DNA of 64,000 nt from Litoribaculum gwangyangense (GCF_039543505.1 NZ_BAABJW010000001.1:868001-932000), one strand, 5' to 3'. Shown: positions 35,704 to 43,743, numbered from the stretch's first letter. Translations and numbers: made by a program. The notes: a model not told the origin generated them from the sequence alone.

Positions 35704-35737
35704 AAAAACCCCGTAACTTAAAAGTAACGGGGTTTTT
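35704..35737. terminator. Bidirectional terminator
   Basis: AAAAACCCCGT and ACGGGGTTTTT form an 11-bp stem with a small internal mismatch near the loop. It lies between the convergent aldo/keto reductase (stop 35647) and RNase G/E (stop 35740). Confidence 0.8.
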
Positions 35738-35739
35738 AA

Positions 35740-37287
35740 TTATTTAATTTGATTACCATCTTTATCAAAAAAATGGTATTCTAGGTATGTGTAAGCATCT
35801 CTTGGTAAAATTTTAACCCATTTTTTGTGTTCAAAAAACCATTTTGAACGTATAGATGGAAAGCCCTTTGTTAAGAAGGCTGCTATAAAAGGATGTGTGT
35901 TTAAAGTCAACTTTTTATAGTCTTTTTTTAATAGTTGTTCAAGATCATGCGTTACCTTCTGTACAATCCCTATGGGTGCTTCAACCTCAGAGCCATTAAT
36001 AATTTCGTCAGGATTTTCCTCACGGGTTTTAATGTTCATTTCTGGTCGGGTACGCTGTCTTGTTATTTGTATCAATCCAAATTTACTTGGAGGCAATATT
36101 TTATGTTTAGCTCTATCATCTTTCATTTCATCACGAAAGTGGTTAAACAATTTTTGCCTGTTTTCAGCATTGGTCATATCAATAAAATCTACCACAATAA
36201 TACCACCCATATCACGTAAACGCAATTGGCGAGCAATTTCTGTGGCAGCTATCAAGTTAACCTCCAGTGCTGTATCCTCTTGGTTGTTGGCTTTGTTAGA
36301 CCTATTTCCACTATTTACATCTACAACATGTAAGGCTTCGGTATGTTCAATTACCAAATAGGCGCCTTTTGCCATAGAAACAGTTTTTCCAAACGAGGTT
36401 TTTATTTGTCTTTCTATTCCAAATTTTTCAAAAATGGGAACGTTAGACTGATACCATTTTACTATTGATTCTTTTTTTGGTGCGATTTCTTGCACGTAGT
36501 CTTTAATTTGAATGTAAAGCTCTTCATCATCCACATAAATACTTGTAAAGGTATCATTGAATATGTCTCGAAGAATAGACGAGGCTTTATTCATTTCTCC
36601 TAATACTTTACTGGGGTGATGTGCTTTGGGTAGCTTTTTACACATTGCCGTCCAACGACTAAGCAAATTCTGTAAATCTTTATCTAGCTCTGCTACTTTT
36701 CTGCCTTGTGCTACTGTACGAACAATAATACCAAACCCTGGTGGTGTAATACTCTTTACCAAACGTTTTAGTCTGTCCTTTTCTTCTTTGTCCTCTATTT
36801 TTTGTGAAATAGAAATACGATTCGAAAAAGGAACTAAAACAATATACCGGCCGGCAATAGAAAGCTCAGAGCTTATTCTTGGACCTTTGGTTGATATAGG
36901 TTCTTTTACTACTTGTACTAATAGCGATTGATTTGATTTTAAGACATCGGCAATCTTGCCGTCTTTATCAATATCTTTTTCAAATGGGAAATTTTTTAAA
37001 GAAAAATCTTTTAGTTTACCTGTGCTTACACGTTTTGTGAATTTTAAAAGTGAAGGCAATTTTGGGCCTAAATCATGATAATGCAAAAACGCATCTTTTT
37101 CATAACCTACATTTACAAATGCAGCATTTAGCCCAGGAACAGCTTTTCGTATTTTGGCTATAAACACATCACCAACCGAAAAGTTATTAGCACCTTCATC
37201 TTTCTGTAATTCAATAAGTTTTCCATCTTTTAATAAGGCAAAATCAACATGCTCAGAACTAGATCTAATGATCAATTCTTTATCCAT
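35740..37287 (-). CDS. rng: Ribonuclease E/G family endoribonuclease
   Basis: 515 residues, the length of RNase G rather than RNase E (no long C-terminal scaffold). An S1-like RNA-binding domain at about 35-130 (GDVFIAKIRKAVPGLNAAFV) precedes the catalytic domain, whose metal-binding aspartates lie in LHVVDVNSGNRSNK (about 325-340) and MGGIIVVDFIDMTNAENRQ (about 360-378). It cuts single-stranded RNA in 5'-monophosphate transcripts and helps rRNA maturation. Its leader holds a hairpin at 37371-37412, of interest because RNase E family genes elsewhere regulate themselves through their leaders. Confidence 0.95.
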   Translation of the reverse strand: MDKELIIRSSSEHVDFALLKDGKLIELQKDEGANNFSVGDVFIAKIRKAVPGLNAAFVNVGYEKDAFLHYHDLGPKLPSLLKFTKRVSTGKLKDFSLKNFPFEKDIDKDGKIADVLKSNQSLLVQVVKEPISTKGPRISSELSIAGRYIVLVPFSNRISISQKIEDKEEKDRLKRLVKSITPPGFGIIVRTVAQGRKVAELDKDLQNLLSRWTAMCKKLPKAHHPSKVLGEMNKASSILRDIFNDTFTSIYVDDEELYIQIKDYVQEIAPKKESIVKWYQSNVPIFEKFGIERQIKTSFGKTVSMAKGAYLVIEHTEALHVVDVNSGNRSNKANNQEDTALEVNLIAATEIARQLRLRDMGGIIVVDFIDMTNAENRQKLFNHFRDEMKDDRAKHKILPPSKFGLIQITRQRTRPEMNIKTREENPDEIINGSEVEAPIGIVQKVTHDLEQLLKKDYKKLTLNTHPFIAAFLTKGFPSIRSKWFFEHKKWVKILPRDAYTYLEYHFFDKDGNQIK

Positions 37288-37474
37288 TTAGTTAATTTTA
37301 ATTCCATTACACAAATTATGTAACAGATGGATTATACATTATTTTTTCACAGGATTTTTTAATATCCGTGGAGTTCATAAAACACTAATAGTGCCAAAAA
37401 ATTAATGAACTCATTTCAAAGAACTTGTTGTTTGTAAAATCAAAAAAAGTAGCTAATCTAACTACTTTCCCGAT
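37288..37474 (-). promoter_or_regulatory. RNase G/E leader with a long hairpin
   Basis: No gene is seen in this 187-bp gap. GAGTTCAT (37371-37378) can pair with ATGAACTC (37405-37412), enclosing a smaller dyad CACT/AGTG (37383-37393). On the minus strand this lies 84-125 bases upstream of the RNase G/E start. A terminator for the small upstream gene occupies 37442-37468, so the leader between that and 37287 would be up to about 150 bases. Confidence 0.35.
37442..37468 (-). terminator. Terminator after the 30-residue basic protein gene
   Basis: On the minus strand AAAGTAG (37468-37462) pairs with CTACTTT (37452-37446), followed by further T residues. It lies 7 bases after the stop codon at 37475. 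Confidence 0.65.
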
Positions 37475-37567
37475 TTATTTTTTCTTTTTGTGACGGTTAG
37501 CGCGTCTACGTTTTTTACGTTTATGCGTCGCTACCTTATGTCTTTTACGTTTTTTACCACTTGGCAT
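37475..37567 (-). CDS. 30-residue highly basic protein, probably ribosome-associated
   Basis: A complete frame from ATG at 37567 to TAA at 37475. The product starts MPSGKKRKRHKVATHKRKKR and ends HKKKK; about two thirds of the residues are Lys, Arg or His and there is no acidic residue. Such composition is seen in tiny ribosomal proteins (bL34, bL36, bTHX) and I recognise this N-terminus as widely conserved in Bacteroidetes. It has its own terminator and lies between HU and RNase G/E. Ribosome binding is inferred from composition and conservation only. It is too short for usual gene-length cut-offs. Confidence 0.75.
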   Translation of the reverse strand: MPSGKKRKRHKVATHKRKKRRRANRHKKKK

Positions 37568-37605
37568 AAATAGTGTCTTTATTAATTAATAATTCGTTTG
37601 ATTTT

Positions 37606-37896
37606 TTATTTAACGTCTACATTCGTTTTTACACCTTCAACAAAAACTTTTGCAGGCTTAAATGCAGGAATATTATGAGCAGGAATTTTAATAGTTGTAT
37701 TTTTTGATATGTTTCTACCTGTTTTTTCAGCTCTAGTCTTAATAATGAAGCTTCCAAAACCTCTTAAATAAACATTATCACCACTCTCTAAAGAAGTTTT
37801 TACTTCATCCATAAATGTTTCAACAGTTGCTTGAACATCGCCTTTTTCAATTCCTAATTTTTCGGAAATTTTTGCTACTAAATCAGCCTTCGTCAT
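37606..37896 (-). CDS. hup: HU family DNA-binding protein
   Basis: 96 residues. HU dimers bend and compact DNA. The helical N-terminus TKADLVAKISEKLGIEKGD, the dimer core VYLRGFGSFIIK and the DNA-binding arm region RAEKTGRNISKNTTIKIPA with its proline, then HNIPAFKPAKVF, are diagnostic. One short extension (VEGVKTNVDVK) follows the usual end. Promoter elements lie upstream at 37940-37972. Confidence 0.95.
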   Translation of the reverse strand: MTKADLVAKISEKLGIEKGDVQATVETFMDEVKTSLESGDNVYLRGFGSFIIKTRAEKTGRNISKNTTIKIPAHNIPAFKPAKVFVEGVKTNVDVK

Positions 37897-37939
37897 TTTT
37901 TGATATTATTTTAAGTTACTTTAAATTCTAAAAGGGATG

Positions 37940-37972
37940 CAAATATAGGAATTTAAAATTCAATATTTCAAA
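37940..37972 (-). promoter_or_regulatory. Promoter of the HU gene
   Basis: Minus strand TTTG (37972-37969), 21 bases, TATATTTG (37947-37940), about 44 bases before the start codon at 37896. Confidence 0.5.
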
Positions 37973-38035
37973 CCTAATTCATTAAAATTTAAGATTATAA
38001 ACGTTTATTTTTGTTTGCTTTATATAAATTAATGA

Positions 38036-39079
38036 ATGAAGTTTTCAGAAGCAGTAACATATTGGTATTCAAATAATAAGCGAAATTTACCTTGGCGAAA
38101 AACCCAAAACCCCTACTACATTTGGCTTTCAGAAATTATTTTACAACAAACACAAGTAAAGCAGGGCCTTCCATATTATGAAGCTTTTGTTTCTAATTAT
38201 CCTACTGTTTTTCATCTCGCAAATGCTAAGGAAAGTGAGGTATTAAAATTATGGCAAGGACTTGGGTATTATTCGCGCGCTAGAAATTTACATGCATCAG
38301 CTAAATACATCGCTAATAAATTGGAAGGAGAATTCCCAAAAAGTTATAAAGAGTTGTTACAGTTGAAAGGTGTTGGGGATTATACGGCGAGTGCCATTGC
38401 CTCTATTTGTTTTAATGAACCAACTGCGGTAGTTGATGGAAATGTATACCGAGTGCTTTCTCGTTACTATGGCATCGAAACACCGATAAACTCTTCAAAG
38501 GGTACAAAAGAATTCAAGGAATTGGCGCAAATGTTAATCGATAAAAACAATCCTTCTGAATACAATCAAGCCATTATGGAATTTGGAGCGATGCAATGTA
38601 AACCCCAAAATCCATTTTGCGATCGTTGTCCTTTAAATGATAGTTGTATCGCTTTTAATAAGAATAGAATCAACGAACTACCAGTTAAAATAAAATCTGC
38701 GAAAGCAAAAAAAAAGCACTTCAACTTTTTAGTATTTATCTCAAAAGATGAAAAAACCATTTTGCAAAAGCGAGAGGGAAAAGGTATTTGGCAAAATTTA
38801 TATCAATTTCCTTTAATTGAAACAGAAAAAAATATGGATGCTAAAAGTTTAAAAAAAGAACTTGTGACCCATAGTTTATTAAAAGAAACCACTTTTGAAT
38901 TGTCTCTGTATAATGAGGAACCTATTGTTCATAAATTATCTCACCAGCATTTACACACAAAATTTTGGATTATAAACATTGAAAAACCTTTGTATGATGG
39001 GGTTCCAACTGCAGAGTTAAGTAATTATCCTGTGCCTATTTTAATTGAAAACTTTATCGAATCGTTTAATTTTGATTAG
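38036..39079 (+). CDS. mutY: A/G-specific adenine glycosylase MutY
   Basis: 347 residues. MutY removes adenine mispaired with 8-oxoguanine. The helix-hairpin-helix LKGVGDYTASAIASI (about 115-129) is followed by the catalytic Asp in AVVDGNVYRVL. The [4Fe-4S] ligands follow the C-x6-C-x2-C-x5-C pattern in CKPQNPFCDRCPLNDSC (about 192-208). A MutT-like C-terminal domain (about 230-347) recognises 8-oxoG. It heads the conserved flavobacterial order mutY-ssb-gldE-gldD. An ATG 4 bases earlier is out of frame. Confidence 0.96.
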   Translation: MKFSEAVTYWYSNNKRNLPWRKTQNPYYIWLSEIILQQTQVKQGLPYYEAFVSNYPTVFHLANAKESEVLKLWQGLGYYSRARNLHASAKYIANKLEGEFPKSYKELLQLKGVGDYTASAIASICFNEPTAVVDGNVYRVLSRYYGIETPINSSKGTKEFKELAQMLIDKNNPSEYNQAIMEFGAMQCKPQNPFCDRCPLNDSCIAFNKNRINELPVKIKSAKAKKKHFNFLVFISKDEKTILQKREGKGIWQNLYQFPLIETEKNMDAKSLKKELVTHSLLKETTFELSLYNEEPIVHKLSHQHLHTKFWIINIEKPLYDGVPTAELSNYPVPILIENFIESFNFD

Positions 39080-39136
39080 TTTGGTATTTACAATCACATT
39101 TTTTTACTAATTTTAAAAAAATGGAGTACAAATGGT

Positions 39137-39144
39137 TATTTTTG
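39137..39144 (+). promoter_or_regulatory. -7 element upstream of ssb
   Basis: TATTTTTG, 24-31 bases before the ssb start. No TTG at the right distance upstream, so this is a partial match. Confidence 0.35.
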
Positions 39145-39167
39145 CACTCTTTTAAAAATTAATAATT

Positions 39168-39614
39168 ATGTCAGGAACTTTGAATAAAGTCATGCTTATA
39201 GGGCATTTAGGTGATGAGGTTAAAATGCACTATTTTGAAGGAGGGGGATGCATAGGGAGGTTTCCTTTGGCTACCAATGAAACCTACACTAGTAAACAAA
39301 CCAATGAGCGTGTTACAAATACCGAATGGCATAATATAGTGGTTAGAAATAAAGCTGCCGAAATTTGTGAAAAATATTTAAGCAAAGGTGATAAAGTTTA
39401 TATCGAGGGCAGATTAAAAACCAGAAAATGGCAAGATGAAAAAGGTATGGATAGATATTCTACTGAAATTCAATGTACTGATTTCACATTTCTCACAACG
39501 AAAAAAGAGAGTGAGAGTAATGCATCTAGTAATATTACATCACATAACACAGTTTCGAGTTCACAAATTAGTAATGAACCACCAGTAGATGATAATGACG
39601 ATCTTCCGTTTTAA
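39168..39614 (+). CDS. ssb: Single-stranded DNA-binding protein
   Basis: 148 residues. The OB-fold (about 1-108) has the family start TLNKVMLIGHLGDEVKMHYF, TEWHNIVVRNKAAEICEKYLS and VYIEGRLKTRKWQDEKG. A disordered Ser/Asn-rich linker leads to the acidic tip DDNDDLPF, the docking peptide used to recruit repair and replication proteins. The same tip occurs on the DUF3127 protein at 57660-58037. Followed by gldE after 53 bases. Confidence 0.96.
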   Translation: MSGTLNKVMLIGHLGDEVKMHYFEGGGCIGRFPLATNETYTSKQTNERVTNTEWHNIVVRNKAAEICEKYLSKGDKVYIEGRLKTRKWQDEKGMDRYSTEIQCTDFTFLTTKKESESNASSNITSHNTVSSSQISNEPPVDDNDDLPF

Positions 39615-39667
39615 TAAAATATTCGATTACACATCGATAATCTTATGTTTAACTAAAGCACAAGTAT

Positions 39668-40978
39668 TTGGATCCTGACCTCACGAGTTTTAGACTTTTA
39701 ATAATGGCAATTGATTTTTCAATCGTCTTTGGTTTTGCTTTACTAATATTGCTTTTGGTTTGTTCCGCACTCATTTCAGGTGCTGAGGTTGCTTTGTTTT
39801 CTCTAAACAGAGGTGATATTGAAGAAGGCTTGGAGCAAAAATCCAAACGTATTGAAATTATTTCCAAACTTTTAGAGCGCCCTAAAAAGCTTTTGGCAAC
39901 TATATTGGTAGCCAATAATTTTATAAATATTGCCGTGGTGATTCTCTTTGCTTTCATGGGAGATATTATGTTTGGTAATATAACAAACCCTCAATTGAAA
40001 TTTGTTCTAGAGGTAGTAGTTGTCACTTTTTTAATTTTGTTATTTGGAGAAATCTTGCCAAAAATTTATGCTAGTAGAAACAATTTAAAATTTGCTGTAT
40101 TTATGGCATATCCGTTGAGGGTTTTAGATATTCTTTTGTCGCCCATTAGCTTGCCAATGCGAAGCGTTACTCTGGCTATACATAATAAATTAGGAAGGCA
40201 AAAATCAAATTTAAGCGTTGATCAACTATCCCAAGCTTTGGAGCTAACAAGCGATGAAGACACCACCAAAGAAGAACACAAAATATTACAAGGTATCGTG
40301 TCTTTTGGAAATACGGATACCAAGCAAGTTATGCGCCCTCGTATAGATATCTTTGCTTTAAATATAGACCAAAAATATACCGAGATAATGCCAGAAATTA
40401 TTTCAAATGGCTATTCTAGAATTCCTATTTACAAAGACAATATCGATAATATTAAAGGCATTCTGTATGTTAAGGATTTATTGCCTTATATTGATAGAAA
40501 ACAATTTGAATGGACAACCTTAATTCGCGAGCCCTTTTTTGTGCCAGAAAACAAAAAATTAGATGATTTAATGGCTGAATTCCAGGAGAAAAAAGTGCAT
40601 TTGGCTGTTGTGGTTGATGAGTACGGTGGAACATCAGGATTAATCTCACTTGAAGATATTATTGAAGAAATTGTAGGTGATATAAGTGATGAGTTTGATG
40701 ATGAAGATTTAACTTATTCTAAATTGGATGATAATAATTATGTATTCGAAGGAAAAACAGCTTTAAAGGATTTTTACAAAATAATCAAGATTGAAGATGA
40801 TACCGTTTTTGAAAATAATAAAGGAGAGGCCGAAACAGTAGCTGGATTTGTTCTTGAAATATCAAAAAGTTTTCCTAAGTTAAATAGTAAAATAAATTTT
40901 AAAAATTACGTTTTTACTATTGAAGCTATGGACAAAAAGCGCATTAAACTTGTAAAATTCACCATAAATAATGTCTAA
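39668..40978 (+). CDS. gldE: Gliding motility-associated protein GldE (CorC/HlyC-type)
   Basis: 436 residues. The start codon is TTG at 39668; it is preferred over the ATG 12 codons on because GldE proteins begin with MDPD, encoded here. A DUF21 membrane domain with about four helices (residues 15-180) is followed by two CBS domains (about 210-330; VMRPRIDIFAL and LAVVVDEYGGTSGLISLEDI) and a CorC_HlyC C-terminal domain (about 345-430). In Flavobacterium johnsoniae gldE lies with gldD, and GldE partly suppresses gldB defects. It may move ions or act in lipoprotein transport; the mechanism is unproven. Overlaps gldD by 8 bases. Confidence 0.93.
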   Translation: MDPDLTSFRLLIMAIDFSIVFGFALLILLLVCSALISGAEVALFSLNRGDIEEGLEQKSKRIEIISKLLERPKKLLATILVANNFINIAVVILFAFMGDIMFGNITNPQLKFVLEVVVVTFLILLFGEILPKIYASRNNLKFAVFMAYPLRVLDILLSPISLPMRSVTLAIHNKLGRQKSNLSVDQLSQALELTSDEDTTKEEHKILQGIVSFGNTDTKQVMRPRIDIFALNIDQKYTEIMPEIISNGYSRIPIYKDNIDNIKGILYVKDLLPYIDRKQFEWTTLIREPFFVPENKKLDDLMAEFQEKKVHLAVVVDEYGGTSGLISLEDIIEEIVGDISDEFDDEDLTYSKLDDNNYVFEGKTALKDFYKIIKIEDDTVFENNKGEAETVAGFVLEISKSFPKLNSKINFKNYVFTIEAMDKKRIKLVKFTINNV

Positions 40979-41552
40979 GTATTTAGCAGCCTTATTAGTA
41001 GCCATATTCTTTATATCCTGTGGCGAGGATTATGTGCCTAAACCAAAAGCATTTTTACGTTTAGAATATCCAGAAGCAAAGTATGTAGAATCAAATTTAG
41101 ATTTGCCTTTTACTTTTGAAACCAATTTATTAGCTACCAAAATATCAGAAAAAGAAGTACAATCCTCTACCAAAAGTTATGGTATTAACATTGAATATCC
41201 TTCATTAAAAGGTACCATTTTCTTAACATATAAAGCTGTTGAGGGAAACAAAGAAAACTTGATAAACTTTTTACGAGATGCACAAAATTTTACACAAAAG
41301 CACACTATTAAAGCAGATGAAATTCCTGTTACGCCTTATGAAAATAAGTTACACAAAGTGTATGGTGCTTTTGCGGAAGTTAAGGGTGATGTGGCTTCTC
41401 AAGCTCAGTTTTATGTAACCGATAGCATCAATCATTTTTTAACAGGATCGCTTTATTTTTATGCAAAACCTAACTATGATTCCATATTGCCAGCAGCCAA
41501 TTATTTGCAAAAGGATATTAGACACATTATGGAAACCGTAGAATGGAAATAA
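40971..41552 (+). CDS. gldD: Gliding motility lipoprotein GldD
   Basis: 193 residues. A lipobox (AIFFISC, Cys17) identifies a lipoprotein; the following VPKPKAFLRLEYPE is typical of GldD, required for gliding motility and for a working type IX system in F. johnsoniae. The gene starts inside the end of gldE, indicating coupled translation, and is followed by a terminator. Its biochemical role is not known. Confidence 0.94.
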   Translation: MSKYLAALLVAIFFISCGEDYVPKPKAFLRLEYPEAKYVESNLDLPFTFETNLLATKISEKEVQSSTKSYGINIEYPSLKGTIFLTYKAVEGNKENLINFLRDAQNFTQKHTIKADEIPVTPYENKLHKVYGAFAEVKGDVASQAQFYVTDSINHFLTGSLYFYAKPNYDSILPAANYLQKDIRHIMETVEWK

Positions 41553-41582
41553 AAAAGCATCTTAATTTTAAGATGCTTTTTT
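41551..41582. terminator. Bidirectional terminator between gldD and the HMA lipoprotein gene
   Basis: AAAAAGCATCTTA pairs with TAAGATGCTTTTT over a short loop, with A/T runs on both sides. It lies immediately after the gldD stop and before the convergent stop at 41604. Confidence 0.85.
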
Positions 41583-41603
41583 ATTGTTATAGGAAAGTGT
41601 TAT

Positions 41604-42134
41604 TTAAGCTTTATTAGCACAACATGCCTTTTTGCAATCTGCAGCACAAGCTTTTATGTCAACCAAAGCAGTTTCAGAGCAACAAGCTTTTTTACACTTA
41701 GCTTTTTCTTCATCTGTTTTTCCTGCACAACATGCTTTATCACAAATTTTGCTTGTTGAAAAATCAGTAACTGTTTTCATGTTGCTTACTTTATAAGTAT
41801 CTGAAACACCAGAAACGGTTTCCTCAAGAGAAGCTGGAGTTACTTTAGCTTCATTGTATTCGACCATAGCAAGTTTTTTGTCAAAATCTACAATAGCAGA
41901 TTTTACGCCTTCCATTTTTGCAATTTTCTTTTCTATAGTTGCAGCACAACCAATAGCACACATCATACCATCAATAGTGAATTCTGCTTTAGCATAAGTC
42001 GCATTGGGGTCTAGTTCTTTTTTTGTATCAGTTATAGCCTCAACAGTCTTAATTTCAGGTTTAACATCATTTTTACAATTAAATGCAAAAGTTGAAATTA
42101 AGGTTGCTAATATAATTTGCTTTATTGTTTTCAT
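41604..42134 (-). CDS. Exported HMA-domain protein with cysteine-rich tail
   Basis: 176 residues. The N-terminus has a lipobox-like STFAFNC (Cys20), so it is probably a lipoprotein. Residues about 45-115 form a heavy-metal-associated (ferredoxin-like) domain, but the metal loop reads GMMCAIGCAA, C-x3-C in place of the usual C-x2-C. The C-terminal 60 residues contain three KACC/KKACC repeats (CDKACCAGK, CKKACCSET, CKKACCANK) and additional cysteines, about ten in all, suggesting a metallothionein-like tail. A metal-binding or detoxification role outside the cytoplasm is inferred. A dyad AGTAAT-N7-ATTACT (42153-42171) lies just upstream and could be an operator. Confidence 0.85.
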   Translation of the reverse strand: MKTIKQIILATLISTFAFNCKNDVKPEIKTVEAITDTKKELDPNATYAKAEFTIDGMMCAIGCAATIEKKIAKMEGVKSAIVDFDKKLAMVEYNEAKVTPASLEETVSGVSDTYKVSNMKTVTDFSTSKICDKACCAGKTDEEKAKCKKACCSETALVDIKACAADCKKACCANKA

Positions 42135-42391
42135 TGGGAGTTAATTTAAAAAAGTAATATGCGAAATTACTAAATAAGTATCTTTTACCGTATTAAAATA
42201 TAAAATTTTAATGAATTAATAAATAGGGGTGATAAGTATAAAATGCTTAAAAATTTTTTTATTCATTATTTTTCACGAAATTTAAGTGGATTAATTTCAA
42301 TCTGAAATTTTGCATACTTATACATTATTTGAAATTAATAGAATTTAATAACTAAAGTATTGTATATAACCATTAAAAAAGAAAAAAATAA
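42135..42391. promoter_or_regulatory. Divergent intergenic region with dyad symmetries
   Basis: A 257-bp AT-rich gap without a gene. AGTAAT-N7-ATTACT at 42153-42171 sits about 20 bases before the HMA gene. TTAATTTCAA (42291-42300) and TTGAAATTAA (42329-42338) form a second inverted repeat on the DUF4199 side. I recognise no known riboswitch. Confidence 0.3.
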
Positions 42392-42844
42392 ATGAAAAAA
42401 ATATCTCTTCCCATTCGTTTTGGTTTAGTAACTAGTGCCGTGTTAATAGCTTATTTTTTAGTTTTAGCTTTGTTCCATAAGCATACCAATCCTGTATTTA
42501 GCTTTTTTAATGCCTTTATAACTGCTTTTGGAATTTATGAAGTAATTCGATTAAAAAAATTGGAGGACTCGGAGGGGTTTTCATATGGAGAAGGTTTTAA
42601 AACAGGCTTAATTACAGGAACCATTGCAACCATTTTGTTTTCAGTTTTCTTTTTATTTTACGCAACAGAGTTCAATACCAATTTTTTGCCAGAATTACTC
42701 AAAGTTATGAATGGTGGTCTTGGTGCTGATGTTGGTTTGGTAACCTTTGTAGTAGCAATTATGGGTTTTGCAACTACAGTGGTTTCAACTCTTACCGTTA
42801 TGCAACTTTTCAAAAAAACCGGAAATATTCCTCAAAAGCAATAA
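42392..42844 (+). CDS. DUF4199 membrane protein
   Basis: 150 residues with four hydrophobic helices (about 8-28, 34-50, 70-92, 112-138). The layout, with the cytoplasmic loop RLKKLEDSEGFSYGEGFKTG, matches DUF4199, a common Bacteroidetes inner-membrane family of unknown function. It lies before the rplU promoter and is probably transcribed separately. Confidence 0.85.
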   Translation: MKKISLPIRFGLVTSAVLIAYFLVLALFHKHTNPVFSFFNAFITAFGIYEVIRLKKLEDSEGFSYGEGFKTGLITGTIATILFSVFFLFYATEFNTNFLPELLKVMNGGLGADVGLVTFVVAIMGFATTVVSTLTVMQLFKKTGNIPQKQ

Positions 42845-42848
42845 AACG

Positions 42849-42879
42849 TTTGTAGTTTAATTAATTAGCATTATATTTG
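42849..42879 (+). promoter_or_regulatory. Promoter of rplU-rpmA
   Basis: TTTG (42849-42852), 19 bases, TATATTTG (42872-42879): a near-ideal Bacteroidetes promoter, 43 bases before the rplU ATG. Confidence 0.7.
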
Positions 42880-42921
42880 CACTCATTTTTGAACAAAATT
42901 AATTAATAAAAACGTTACGCT

Positions 42922-43437
42922 ATGTACGCAATTGTAGAGATAGCAGGGCAACAATTTAAAGTTGTTAAAGACCAAAGAGTTTTTGTTAACCGTTTACAAA
43001 CTGAAGAAGGAAAGCAAATTGCTTTCGATAATGTCCTTCTTTTGGCAGATGGTGACAACGTAACTGTAGGCGCCCCAGCTATAGACGGAGCTCAAGTAGG
43101 AGCAAAAGTCTTAAAGCACCTAAAAGGTGATAAAGTTATCGTTTTCAAAAAGAAAAGACGTAAAGGATACCGTGTTAAAAACGGTCATCGTCAATCGCTT
43201 TCTGAAATCGTTATTGAAAGCATTGTTGCTTCAGGAGCCAAAAAAGCTGATAAAGTTGAAAAAGCTACTCCAGCAAAAAAACTTGAAACAGAGAACAAAA
43301 CTGCTTTACCAAAAGCAGAATTAACTCAAGATTTAACCAGTTTAACCGTTGCTGAATTGAAAGAGATGGCGAAGGCTAAAGGGATAGAAGGAATTTCTGG
43401 AATGAAGAAAGCTGATTTAATAGCTGCGTTAAGTTAA
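42922..43437 (+). CDS. rplU: Ribosomal protein bL21 with C-terminal extension
   Basis: 171 residues against about 103 for a typical bL21. The ribosomal part (1-103) begins MYAIVEIAGQQFKVVKDQRVF and ends with the KRRKGYRVKNGHRQSLSEIVI block. The extra 65 residues are a Lys/Ala/Glu linker and a 35-residue helical module, LTVAELKEMAKAKGIEG then MKKADLIAALS, the shape of a SAP/Rho-N nucleic-acid-binding motif. The extension is common in Flavobacteriia; its purpose is unknown. Followed by rpmA after 23 bases. Confidence 0.96.
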   Translation: MYAIVEIAGQQFKVVKDQRVFVNRLQTEEGKQIAFDNVLLLADGDNVTVGAPAIDGAQVGAKVLKHLKGDKVIVFKKKRRKGYRVKNGHRQSLSEIVIESIVASGAKKADKVEKATPAKKLETENKTALPKAELTQDLTSLTVAELKEMAKAKGIEGISGMKKADLIAALS

Positions 43438-43460
43438 TAAAAATATAAAATCGAAATAAA

Positions 43461-43721
43461 ATGGCACATAAAAAAGGAGTCGGAAGTTCGAAAAACGGTA
43501 GAGAATCAGAATCGAAACGCTTAGGTGTTAAGATTTTTGGGGGTCAAGCTGCTAAAGCTGGAAACATTATCGTTAGACAAAGAGGAAATACACATCACCC
43601 AGGTGAAAACGTATACTCTTCAAAAGATCATACATTACATGCCTACGTTGATGGTGTTGTAAAATTTACTAAGAAAAAAGATAACAAATCTTATGTTTCT
43701 ATAGAGCCTTTTGACGCTTAA
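43461..43721 (+). CDS. rpmA: Ribosomal protein bL27
   Basis: 86 residues. The start MAHKKGVGSSKNGRESESKRL lacks the N-terminal cleaved peptide found in Firmicutes bL27, and the core VKIFGGQAAKAGNIIVRQRG and THHPGENVYSSKDHTLHA is standard. bL27 contacts tRNA near the peptidyl transferase centre. Operon with rplU; a terminator follows. Confidence 0.97.
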   Translation: MAHKKGVGSSKNGRESESKRLGVKIFGGQAAKAGNIIVRQRGNTHHPGENVYSSKDHTLHAYVDGVVKFTKKKDNKSYVSIEPFDA

Positions 43722-43743
43722 GAAACATGGTTGTTTTAAAAAT

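Noticed and set aside
42135..42391. Possible small RNA or riboswitch in the 257-bp gap
   Set aside because: Only AT-rich inverted repeats are seen and no known motif; kept as a weak regulatory entry.
43127..43324. Basic 65-codon frame inside rplU
   Set aside because: Shifted reading of the bL21 gene; the real frame has clear bL21 motifs.
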